From assembly GCA_964458415.1 (NCBI GenBank), contig CAYWIT010000015.1, positions 5,287 through 69,286 on the forward strand: a DNA stretch of 64,000 nt. The letters are read 5' to 3'. The notes under the pieces were generated by a model that saw only the letters and a program-made list of their open reading frames with translations, searched no databases and was not told the DNA's origin. This DNA comes from CAYWIT01 sp964458415 (GTDB taxonomy: Bacteria; Pseudomonadota; Alphaproteobacteria; Micavibrionales; UBA2020). Below, piece by piece: positions 35,319-42,556 of the stretch. The first letter of the stretch is position 1; the number at the start of each line of letters is the position of its first letter. Made by a program: the position numbers and the translations under genes.

Positions 35319-35663
35319 TCAGGAAATAACCGGATCAATTTGAATCGGCCCTTCGGCAACGATCAGTCCGTCGCCGTTTTTCGTGATTTTAAGCTGGGCG
35401 AAAAAAACGCCGCGCAGAGGGCTGCCTTCCGCGGCAAGCTCCGCTGTATTGAAAGTGACAGAGGCGATATTGCCGGAAAGCGTTATGCCTGCGGTCTGCG
35501 TTTTTGTCACAAGTGCGGGTTCATCGGCATGGCGGGCAATTTTGTAAGTCGCTTCCGCGCCGTCAACGGGAACGGCGAGGCCGTTTTGATCGGTAATGGT
35601 AAAGACAATATTGACCGGCTCCCCGCTTTTGGCGGAAATCAGGTTGTGTTTGATGCTGTGCAT
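35319..35663 (-). CDS. Small beta-rich phage-associated protein
   Basis: 114 residues, Ig-like beta pattern: SGEPVNIVFTITDQNGLAVP, NIASVTFNTAEL, VFFAQLKITKNGDG. The start at 35663 has GAGAGG upstream; the open frame beyond it lacks one. Such proteins occur as phage structural accessories or fibre-associated subunits. Exact role unknown. Confidence 0.65.
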   Translation of the reverse strand: MHSIKHNLISAKSGEPVNIVFTITDQNGLAVPVDGAEATYKIARHADEPALVTKTQTAGITLSGNIASVTFNTAELAAEGSPLRGVFFAQLKITKNGDGLIVAEGPIQIDPVIS

Positions 35664-35671
35664 AAAGCCTC

Positions 35672-35890
35672 TCAGAACGAAATGGTAACGGGAATATTCT
35701 CGTCTTTGGAATAAAGCGCCTTTGCCGTTGTTGTGGCGGCAAAACACGCGGTATTGGCAGCGGTCTTGTCGAAAACTGCTTTGAGCGCAAAAACGCGATG
35801 GTGCAGGTAAAACGGCAGATCTGCCAGAGGGGAGATAGCAGTTCCTTCACTGCCGCCGACCGGCATGGTGCCAATGGCAAATCCTGGCAT
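35672..35890 (-). CDS. Hypothetical small phage protein
   Basis: 72 residues, starting MPGFAIGTMPVGGSEGT with AAAGGA eight bases upstream. Compact, no motif known to me. Lies eight bases before the Ig-like gene and 24 bases after the 354-residue gene, in one transcriptional run, so probably part of the fibre-related block. Confidence 0.6.
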   Translation of the reverse strand: MPGFAIGTMPVGGSEGTAISPLADLPFYLHHRVFALKAVFDKTAANTACFAATTTAKALYSKDENIPVTISF

Positions 35891-35914
35891 GGTTGATCCT
35901 TTAGGCCTGATGTT

Positions 35915-36979
35915 TTATGCGATCCAGGTATATGAACTGCCGGTTGTTCCGCCGCCACCGCCTGTGGGAAAGTCTATGGCGGAGATCAGGAGCCCGACCG
36001 CGGCGATCCTTGTTGTGTCGTCAGTCCAGTCGCCTGTTCCCGTGGGGTCCTTGGCGCTGGTATAAAAACCGCGCACCCCATGCGTGTCTTGCGCCCGTAT
36101 TGCGGCGCTGGCGTATTCACGGTAATAAAACGACAGGTTTGTAGCGGATGAAGGCTCGACGGCGATTCGATAATCGGTATTCGCCGAAAGCGCGACTTCT
36201 GCCGTAAAAAGCCGGTAGTTGAGCGTTCCTGTCGCGGTAACTGGCGTGTTGTCATCGTTTGTTACCGCAGCCAGCACCGTTACCCCGTCGGAATCGTACA
36301 GCTTTATGACGGCAGGTCCGTCAAAGTCAGCAACGACCCATATTCCACTGGCTTTTGCGGCGTAGGGAATGTTGATAACGTTTCCGATAACGTCTGGCGT
36401 CGAGGTGTTGTTATAGGTTGCAAGGTAATTTGTGCTTCCTACGCCATGAATTCCCTCCATCGGGTAATATCCGTTGGTGGAAAAGTAGAGCGCGGCGACA
36501 ATGCCGGCAGCTGTGAAAGAGGCCCAGGACGTTGTATATGCGGACAATGTGGGAAAGCCGAGCTTGTCAAATTCGGAACCGGTGGAATAATGTATTTGTC
36601 CGGCAAAAGTTCCGCTGCCTCTGGTGATGACGACCGCAAATATATCTCCAGCCGTCAATGCCGCACCAGCGGTCAGCGTTACTTCAAACCATGTATTATC
36701 GTCGGTGGCGTTGATTGTTTGCGTTACATTGGTATTGGTTCCCCAAAGCGTGCCTGTCGGAAATCCGCTGCTGTCAACGGTCTCGATTCTGATATCAAGA
36801 TCGCCGCTTGTCGTCACTGTTTTGGTAAAAAAGCCGACTTTGGTCAGGGTGTCTGTAACGGGGGCATTAAATATGAAAGCTGTCTTTTCACCATCGGCGT
36901 CAATTGTGGTATTTCCCAGTGACGGAATGCCCCCCATGGCTTTGGGAATTTCCAACCCGTAAATGGTCTGATACGTCAT
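35915..36979 (-). CDS. Large beta-rich phage surface protein
   Basis: 354 residues, rich in Thr, Ser, Gly and aromatic residues, with sandwich-type strand pattern (TLTKVGFFTKTVTTSGDLDI; VIKLYDSDGVTVLAAVT) and a Gly-rich linker (FPTGGGGGTTGSSYTWIA) at the end. Resembles virion surface or fibre-like proteins with carbohydrate-binding folds. Unusual location between portal and prohead protease. Confidence 0.7.
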   Translation of the reverse strand: MTYQTIYGLEIPKAMGGIPSLGNTTIDADGEKTAFIFNAPVTDTLTKVGFFTKTVTTSGDLDIRIETVDSSGFPTGTLWGTNTNVTQTINATDDNTWFEVTLTAGAALTAGDIFAVVITRGSGTFAGQIHYSTGSEFDKLGFPTLSAYTTSWASFTAAGIVAALYFSTNGYYPMEGIHGVGSTNYLATYNNTSTPDVIGNVINIPYAAKASGIWVVADFDGPAVIKLYDSDGVTVLAAVTNDDNTPVTATGTLNYRLFTAEVALSANTDYRIAVEPSSATNLSFYYREYASAAIRAQDTHGVRGFYTSAKDPTGTGDWTDDTTRIAAVGLLISAIDFPTGGGGGTTGSSYTWIA

Positions 36980-37050
36980 GCTGTTGCCTCGATTTCAAAT
37001 TTGAAGGGCCGGTCATTGCCGCCAACGGCTATAAAATTCCGGCGGCGCAT
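36976..37050 (-). CDS. Possible 24-residue ORF in the fibre block
   Basis: Short ORF MRRRNFIAVGGNDRPFKFEI and four more residues, whose stop overlaps the ATG of the next gene as ATGA. The same frame stays open 39 bases upstream and overlaps the previous gene's end, reading DLYPPEIFGR. No ribosome site is clear. It may be the end of a gene truncated by insertion of the upstream fibre gene, or a real small coupled ORF. Confidence 0.3.
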   Translation of the reverse strand: MRRRNFIAVGGNDRPFKFEIEATA

Positions 37051-37078
37051 TCTGCCGAAAATTTCAGGAGGGTATAGA

Positions 37079-38278
37079 TCATGTTCGCGTTCCTTTCACA
37101 ATGACTGAAACTTTCGTCACGGTTGTCGCGCTATCGACGTTAAAGGCGATGACATCACCGGCAGAGACGGCTGTCGTCCATGTGGAAAGGGCATTATCCT
37201 GATTTTTCTGCGCGGAGGAAAGCGTCGGCTTTTCTGTGCCGGCAATCGTGTCGGCCGCCGTCGGCGGAAAGTTGGCGTAGCTATCTTTCCAGACATCGAT
37301 AATAATTGAGCCGGGTTGATCGGCGAGGATATCCCATCCCGTGACAGTCATCGCGTAGGGAACTGTAATATAGCCTTTCACGCCTGTCGTAATCGCGGTG
37401 CCGCCGCCATCGATCGTGATGCCGAACGCCGCAGCCAGAACATTGCCTGAAGCCGAAATTGTCGGGTTTCCCGAGACGCCATCTCCGTCCGAAACTGCAA
37501 TCCCCGCGCCAGCAGTAATTGTGCGGCCGGTAAAGGTATCGGTGGCGATCTGTGTCAGCAATCCGCTTGCACTATGGGCGGCCAGCGCAGTCAGGGTAGC
37601 GTCGGCGGGCTGGTACACGCCGTTGTGGTTATGCGCCGCAGCGGCATAGCGGGCATCGGCATCCGCCCGCGTCGGGATATCGCTTGCGTTCGCAACGCCC
37701 ATCAGGCGTTTGGCGAAGATATCCGCCGCTGTTTGCTCTATCAGGCCAGCTGTTGCGTCAAGCCCTGCCAGAGAGGTCAGGGTTGTATCCGCGGCCTGCT
37801 TGGCGGCAAGCAGGGTATCTGTTTGCGGGGCGGTGTAGTAATTGACGGCATTTTGTGCCGCCATGGTGCCGGCATCGCTGATCTGAGCCAAAAGATGCGT
37901 GTGGCCCAGAGAGGCTTTGCCATCAAGGGCGGCCTGCAGTCCGGAGACGCTGGGAATACTGAGGGGCAAAATAGCCTGATATTGCGTAGGGATATCGTTT
38001 ATCGCCTCTTTTTCACCGGCAGAAAAATTGACAGCGGTGCCGCTGTTGCTCGAGGCTATGATAGTATCACGGGCAAGGGTCGTCGCATCCTGCAAGTGCC
38101 CGGTTCCGATCTCCCATTCAGACGCCGTTGTATGGCTGATGAAATAGAAGAACATATCGCTGCCGCCGGTACCAAAGGCCTGATAAAAGGATTGCCGGCC
38201 TGCCAGCGCGGATAGGGTGATATTCCCCGCTCCTTCCGAGGTTGTGCGTTGATGCACAAGGTTTGATATCAGTGCCAT
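37079..38278 (-). CDS. Tail-fibre/receptor-binding-like protein
   Basis: 399 residues with phage fibre repeats: LQAALDGKASLGHTHLLAQI, ADARYAAAAHNHNGVYQPAD (the GHTH and HNHNG motifs often coordinate metal in trimeric fibres). The N-terminus ISNLVHQRTTSEGAGNITLS is common in phage tail proteins, the C-terminal 130 residues form a beta domain. Normally found at the tail end of a cluster; here it follows the portal gene. Confidence 0.8.
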   Translation of the reverse strand: MALISNLVHQRTTSEGAGNITLSALAGRQSFYQAFGTGGSDMFFYFISHTTASEWEIGTGHLQDATTLARDTIIASSNSGTAVNFSAGEKEAINDIPTQYQAILPLSIPSVSGLQAALDGKASLGHTHLLAQISDAGTMAAQNAVNYYTAPQTDTLLAAKQAADTTLTSLAGLDATAGLIEQTAADIFAKRLMGVANASDIPTRADADARYAAAAHNHNGVYQPADATLTALAAHSASGLLTQIATDTFTGRTITAGAGIAVSDGDGVSGNPTISASGNVLAAAFGITIDGGGTAITTGVKGYITVPYAMTVTGWDILADQPGSIIIDVWKDSYANFPPTAADTIAGTEKPTLSSAQKNQDNALSTWTTAVSAGDVIAFNVDSATTVTKVSVIVKGTRT

Positions 38279-38325
38279 AGCGGGGTCCTTGTTTTTCCAG
38301 CGGGTGTTTTGCTTGGGCTCTTGGC

Positions 38326-39534
38326 CTAGCCGAGGTTGTCGCCGCCCTTCAGGGGGGGCAGGCCGAATTTTTCTCTTTTTTCGTTAACCGTCATAAATCC
38401 GGCGCTTGATATTTTTTCCCAGTAACGATCCCGCCGCGGCGCCAGCGCCTCGATTGCGTCCAGATCAAAATCAAGAACAAGATTTTCACCGAATTTTGGC
38501 GCCAGCCAGCCGTTGAATTCGTCACGGATATGGCCCAGCAGGGGCAGCACGGCATCATCGAAGAGCGCCAGACGGGCTTGTTCAAAGTTGGCAAAGGTCA
38601 GCGAGCCGTCAATGCCGATAAGTTGGGGCGGAATGTGAAAGGCCAGCGCGATTTCGCGTGCCGAGCCGTCCTTGCCGGCGAGCCAGTCCATTTCCTTTGG
38701 CGAGAGGGACATTTCCCGCCAGTCCAGCCCGCCTTCAAGAACAAGCGGGCGGCCGGCATTGGCGGAGCCTGAAAAATACTGTTCGAGTTCCGCCTTCAGG
38801 GTTTGCCGTTGTGCTTCTGTCAGGCTATCCGGAGAATCCGGATGGGCGGGGTTAAAGACCAGTGCGCCGGAGGGGCGTCCGCTCATCTGCAAAAGCGCGG
38901 CGTTCCATTTCGCGGCATCATTATGCTGGTCGATACTAATGGCCGCGGCCTCCAGCGGGCTCATCCCGTACCAGTCGTCCAGCGGATGGAAAGCTTTTAA
39001 ATGCAGGATTTCAGCCTGTCCGGTCAGCGGGCTGGCCGGAAATTCAACGGTTCTTCCGCCAGCCTGATAACGGTAGGAAGCTGGCAAACCGTGATTGCCG
39101 GGCACAATACGCATCCGGTCCGGGCGCAAGGCCCAGAGTTCAAGCGGCGGGCCGCCGCCGGGGCTGACAGCTTCGATATAGCTGTTTCCGGAGATCAGGT
39201 AAAATCCAGCCAGCGCTTCAAAGAACTCGGCCCGTGCTTGCAGTGGATTGGGCCGTGCCAGCAAGGAAAGCAGGGGGTGGTCTGTTAGTCTTGTTTTTGT
39301 TTCTCCGCCGGTTTCAAAAAGCCGCCAGGGAACAGAGGCCAGATTCTGGCTGATCAGCTTGATACAGCGATAGGCGATGACGTTTTTCTGGAAGCCTTCC
39401 TCGGCAAGCCGGTCGTACTGGCGCGGCGTGAAGCGGGCCTGCCGCGTACCCAGTTGTACCAGTAAAGGGCCGGTCCGGCTGGCTTTGGCTTCGCGCCGTA
39501 AGAAACGGTCAAAAGGATTGAAGGCGCGCGTCAT
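38326..39534 (-). CDS. Portal protein, HK97 family
   Basis: 402 residues matching HK97-type portal: NVIAYRCIKLISQNLASVPW, GNSYIEAVSPGGGPPLELWA, LRPDRMRIVPG, WYGMSPLEAAAISIDQHNDA and the C-terminal MTVNEKREKFGLPPL. Forms the dodecameric DNA entry ring. Starts 19 bases after the terminase stop. Confidence 0.95.
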   Translation of the reverse strand: MTRAFNPFDRFLRREAKASRTGPLLVQLGTRQARFTPRQYDRLAEEGFQKNVIAYRCIKLISQNLASVPWRLFETGGETKTRLTDHPLLSLLARPNPLQARAEFFEALAGFYLISGNSYIEAVSPGGGPPLELWALRPDRMRIVPGNHGLPASYRYQAGGRTVEFPASPLTGQAEILHLKAFHPLDDWYGMSPLEAAAISIDQHNDAAKWNAALLQMSGRPSGALVFNPAHPDSPDSLTEAQRQTLKAELEQYFSGSANAGRPLVLEGGLDWREMSLSPKEMDWLAGKDGSAREIALAFHIPPQLIGIDGSLTFANFEQARLALFDDAVLPLLGHIRDEFNGWLAPKFGENLVLDFDLDAIEALAPRRDRYWEKISSAGFMTVNEKREKFGLPPLKGGDNLG

Positions 39535-39553
39535 GAATGTCTCCTTTGGAAAA

Positions 39554-40990
39554 TCAGCCTCCCCAGACGCGGGGGCCGTTGTGGGGTCGTTGCGACAGCA
39601 GCAGATCCGTTATCGCCCAGACCCGTGCATCGACGCGGTCCGGGCTTTTGCCGTTGATAGCCGGATTAAAGCGGCACAGCTGGTCTTCCAGCTGCGGGAA
39701 ATGCCCTGCATGGTGAATACGTCCATCGGCGTCGAGGGCGGCCACCGGTTCCGCGCGTATAATTTTCCCGCGGCTGGCATGAACGGCTTTGTAGGAAACA
39801 GCGGCGTCAAAGCTGCGCAAGGTATGCGCGACAAGATCGCCGCCCTGATTGACTTCCGCGACAACGCGGTCCGCCTGATAAATGTGGTAGGCCTCAATGA
39901 TGCGGCGCGCCCATTCCGCCGGGGCATAGGTGCCGCTCAGATCGGCCAGAATATAGGCATGGTCGTCCGTGCCGAGACCTGCCACGATAATTCCCGTTTC
40001 GTCGCTTTTCTCATGGCTGGTGACAGCGGGATCCACCGCGACAATGATGCGGCGGAATTCCGGCAGGGCGTGGGAAGGGCGGCGGTTGCGGTCAAGCATG
40101 TCACGGGTCCAGAGCGCGCCGGGGGCAGCGGAATCGAAAGCTTCTTCCACCGTTGCGGGGTATTCGCGGCGAAAGGTCCAGATATTGCCAAGTTCGGATA
40201 TTTTAATCTGCCGCCAGAACATCTGGGCCGGATCAAGACCGAATGTTTCCGCATAGCTGCGCTCTTCCGGGGTCAGCTGGAAATCCGCGGGGGGCATCCT
40301 GCGGTATTCGTCCTGCCAGAACCAGGGCACGAAGATAAAGCGAAAGCTGGAAGCGTTATGCAGCGCGTCCTGCGCCAGCGTGTAGAAAAATCCCGCGTCC
40401 CCCGCAGAGGTGCTCTCCAGAATGATCTCAGTGTCCGGCAGATCCGGCACGGCTTGCAGAATGCCGGAAATATGTTCCTCGGCGTGGGGCCAGAAGGCGA
40501 CTTCCGAGCCGTGAAAATACTGCAAGGTGGCGGATCTGCCGATGCCCTGCGCGCGGGCGGTGCCGACGGAATAGCCACTGTCTAGCCGGTCAAAAACAAG
40601 CTCCCGGCTGTTGGCAAGAGAGGTATGCGGCCGCACGGGAACGGGGCAGTGGTCATGGAACCGTCGTGCGATCTGGTAGATATTGCGCGAAGCTTCCTCC
40701 AGATGCGTGAGGATAAAAGCCCGCACGCCCTTGCGGTGGCTGACTTTCCAGTAAAAGCGGGCCTCGACATAGGTCGAGCAGCCCTGCTGCCGTCCTTTCA
40801 GGATAATGGCACGGATGCGGCCCTCCTTCTGCAGCTGTTCCTCAAGGGCCCGGTGAATGAATTGCTGGGCCGTATTGAGGGCAAGCGGCAGGATCTGGCC
40901 ATTTTTACTGCGGATCTTCAGGCATTTTTCGGCGTAGTGGACAAAGTCGTTTTTTAGCCGCTGGCGGAGCCGGCGTTCCCGGAGGTTCAT
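39554..40990 (-). CDS. Terminase large subunit
   Basis: 478-residue packaging ATPase/nuclease. Walker A-like GRQQGCST at 66-73, Walker B region TEIILEST at 187-194, nuclease Asp320 in IVAVDPA, further acidic residues in DRVVAEVNQGGD and DRVDARVWAITD. The start at 40990 with AGGA upstream lies 13 bases past the small-subunit stop; the frame remains open to 41044 but that start would overlap the previous gene. Equivalent to RcGTA gp2. Catalytic residues look intact. Confidence 0.93.
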   Translation of the reverse strand: MNLRERRLRQRLKNDFVHYAEKCLKIRSKNGQILPLALNTAQQFIHRALEEQLQKEGRIRAIILKGRQQGCSTYVEARFYWKVSHRKGVRAFILTHLEEASRNIYQIARRFHDHCPVPVRPHTSLANSRELVFDRLDSGYSVGTARAQGIGRSATLQYFHGSEVAFWPHAEEHISGILQAVPDLPDTEIILESTSAGDAGFFYTLAQDALHNASSFRFIFVPWFWQDEYRRMPPADFQLTPEERSYAETFGLDPAQMFWRQIKISELGNIWTFRREYPATVEEAFDSAAPGALWTRDMLDRNRRPSHALPEFRRIIVAVDPAVTSHEKSDETGIIVAGLGTDDHAYILADLSGTYAPAEWARRIIEAYHIYQADRVVAEVNQGGDLVAHTLRSFDAAVSYKAVHASRGKIIRAEPVAALDADGRIHHAGHFPQLEDQLCRFNPAINGKSPDRVDARVWAITDLLLSQRPHNGPRVWGG

Positions 40991-41003
40991 GGGTGAAATC
41001 CTG

Positions 41004-41294
41004 TTATTCCAGCAGGCCCAGCGCTTCTTCATGCGGCGCGCCATCGATTTCGGGCGCGGTGCGGCGGGCGGCTTCCGAAATATCCGGCAGTGTTTTTTTG
41101 AGCAGGGCCAGCGCCGCGCTGACCTGTGTCGAGGTCATCTCTTTCTTGCCGAGAACATGTTGTTCCAGCGCTTCGATCAGGGCATGCACATTGATTTTGT
41201 CACGCAGGTTTTTTTCGGGGGTCTTTTTTTTCGGGGATTTTTTCAGGCGTCGCGTCGCCGGACGCCTTGTTTTGGAGTCTTTTTTTGCGGGCAT
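41004..41294 (-). CDS. Terminase small subunit-like protein
   Basis: About 96 residues: Lys/Arg-rich N-terminus (PAKKDSKTRRPATRRLKKSP), then a helical DNA-binding-type domain (ALEQHVLGKKEMTSTQVSAA LALLKK split by one residue run). The pattern of HVLGKKEMTSTQ followed by LLKKTLPDI is common in small proteins before alphaproteobacterial phage terminases. The start is uncertain: 41294, 41330 or 41366 all lack a good ribosome site. First gene of the cluster. Confidence 0.7.
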   Translation of the reverse strand: MPAKKDSKTRRPATRRLKKSPKKKTPEKNLRDKINVHALIEALEQHVLGKKEMTSTQVSAALALLKKTLPDISEAARRTAPEIDGAPHEEALGLLE

Positions 41295-41379
41295 GGGAAA
41301 TGGGGAATGAGGGTATAAAAAACGCGGCATCCGAAGGAAATCCGCGTGGTGTCTACATTTGCTCATTTACAATTCTTGA

Positions 41380-41396
41380 GCATGAATAAATCATGC
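41380..41396. promoter_or_regulatory. Operator-like palindrome over the cluster promoter
   Basis: Perfect inverted repeat GCATGA-ATAAA-TCATGC. It covers the whole -10 box of the promoter upstream of the terminase genes, so a protein bound here would block or control the phage-like operon. Confidence 0.55.
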
Positions 41397-41418
41397 CAGA
41401 AATGATCCCGGCCGTCAA
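41390..41418 (-). promoter_or_regulatory. Promoter of the GTA-like cluster
   Basis: Minus-strand TTGACG (41413-41418) and CATGAT (41390-41395) separated by 17 bases. Transcription would begin near 41383, about 90 bases before the small terminase start. No other gene lies between it and the unrelated exported-protein gene. Confidence 0.6.
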
Positions 41419-41460
41419 GAAGAAAAATCGATTTCAATTTTTATTTTCCGGACGCTTGCG

Positions 41461-41976
41461 CTACTGCGCCTGTTTCAGGGCCTCTTCCATTTTTTCTGCT
41501 GCTGGTTCTTTTGTCGCGGCGTTCTCCGGCGCGGTGCCTTCTGCCGTGCCTTCTGCCGTGTCATGGGCCGTGCCGGCAGGGGCAGGGGCAGCTGCGGGAG
41601 TTTTCGCTTCTTGTTTGGCGGCCCTCTTCCCCTTGGCGTCCTTCATCCGTTGGATTTTTATCAGGCGGTCATGACACAGGGTATAAGCATCATAGGCATA
41701 CATGTAACTGGCACAGGGGTCTGTGATTTTCTGCGTGCTGTCATTCGTTGCGGGCAATGGGGCGGCTGCAGCGGGGGCGGTTACAGCGGGGGCGGCTGCA
41801 GGCGGATTTTCGACTGGGTTTTGCGGTGTAGGGGTTTTTTCTCCGCCGCTATATCCGGAATAACCGGCGGCGCTTTGGGATTGACCCGGGCCACCGTAAT
41901 TCTGGGCGGGGGCCGCCGCAGACAGTGAAATTGCCAGCAGGCAGCAAAGAACCGGAAAAATAACGCGCACGTCCAT
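41461..41976 (-). CDS. Exported two-cysteine protein with Ala/Pro-rich tails
   Basis: 171 residues. Signal peptide MDVRVIFPVLCCLLAISLSA..., cleavage near residue 24 (APA). A low-complexity Ala/Pro linker surrounds a small core ITDPCASYMYAYDAYTLCHD with two cysteines and a following RLIK helix; the C-terminal 60 residues are Ala/Glu-rich. Start at 41976 with GGAGG upstream. The C-x12-C core with CHxRL-like end resembles the next upstream gene. Periplasmic, function unknown. Confidence 0.75.
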   Translation of the reverse strand: MDVRVIFPVLCCLLAISLSAAAPAQNYGGPGQSQSAAGYSGYSGGEKTPTPQNPVENPPAAAPAVTAPAAAAPLPATNDSTQKITDPCASYMYAYDAYTLCHDRLIKIQRMKDAKGKRAAKQEAKTPAAAPAPAGTAHDTAEGTAEGTAPENAATKEPAAEKMEEALKQAQ

Positions 41977-42039
41977 TAAGGCCTCCATATTTCTTTTTAT
42001 TCTCGCATAATGTTATTAAGAAGTCCCCAATTCCGGCGC

Positions 42040-42555
42040 TTAATGATTGTAAGCGGATGAATTCAAAGCGGGTTTCCTCCCTGAAGGGGGAGCTGGCGCA
42101 GGGGCGGGCGGTGCCGCGGCGGCTGTTTCTTTATCCGGTACGGCAGCTTTTTCACCCTGCGGCTTTTGCGGGGAGAATCCGGTTTCCCGGGTTTTATTCT
42201 GGACGCGTAAAAAATTGCGGGGACCTTCCGCGACGGGCGCGCCTTGCCCGTCCGTCTGTCCGTTTTCGCCGGTTTTTGCGCTGCGCTGCTTTTGTTCCTG
42301 CTGCCGCAGGCGTTGCTGACATTCCTGATAAGGCTTGTCAAAGTGGAGCCGGATTTCTTCCGCTGAATCGGGGGGGAGTTTTTTCAGGCAACCCTCGACC
42401 GAGGTGACAACCAGACTGCCGCTGCCGGTAGCTTCTTCGGCGGGCAACGGGATTATCTGGGCGTTTTCCGTTTCGGTACCGACAGCGCTTCCCGTCTGAA
42501 AAATCAGAATGATCGCTATAAGAGCCGGCAGATATCGTGTTTTATCGCGGTGCAT
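42040..42555 (-). CDS. Exported two-cysteine protein, Gln/Pro-rich
   Basis: 171 residues with an N-terminal hydrophobic segment (LPALIAIILIFQTGSAVG), likely a cleaved signal peptide or anchor. A helical core EGCLKKLPPDSAEEIRLHFD then YQECQQRLRQQEQ holds two cysteines; the rest is low-complexity Gln, Lys, Ala and Pro. Begins one base after the stop of the large ankyrin gene, so co-expressed with it. Shares the Y-x-x-C-x-x-R-L pattern with the 41461 protein. Confidence 0.7.
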   Translation of the reverse strand: MHRDKTRYLPALIAIILIFQTGSAVGTETENAQIIPLPAEEATGSGSLVVTSVEGCLKKLPPDSAEEIRLHFDKPYQECQQRLRQQEQKQRSAKTGENGQTDGQGAPVAEGPRNFLRVQNKTRETGFSPQKPQGEKAAVPDKETAAAAPPAPAPAPPSGRKPALNSSAYNH

Positions 42556-42556
42556 G

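Larger units (their letters stand above)
20463..41294 (-). mobile_element. GTA-like / domesticated prophage head-tail-lysis cluster
   Basis: About 20.8 kb of minus-strand phage genes in the order terminase small and large, portal, fibre-like genes, prohead protease, capsid, head accessory protein, connector, stopper, tail terminator, tail tube, two tail-assembly chaperones, tape measure, minor tail proteins, NlpC/P60, tail tip, receptor-binding protein, lysozyme, holin, spanins. The core order follows RcGTA and HK97-type siphophages. No integrase, excisionase, repressor, replication or antitermination gene occurs at either end, and no flanking duplication was seen. This favours a gene transfer agent or domesticated remnant over a full prophage, but early genes could lie elsewhere. 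Confidence 0.75.

Noticed and set aside
20463..41294. Reading the cluster as a complete active prophage
   Set aside because: No integrase, repressor, replication or antitermination genes and no flanking direct repeats in the window; a GTA-like or domesticated status fits better, pending wider context.
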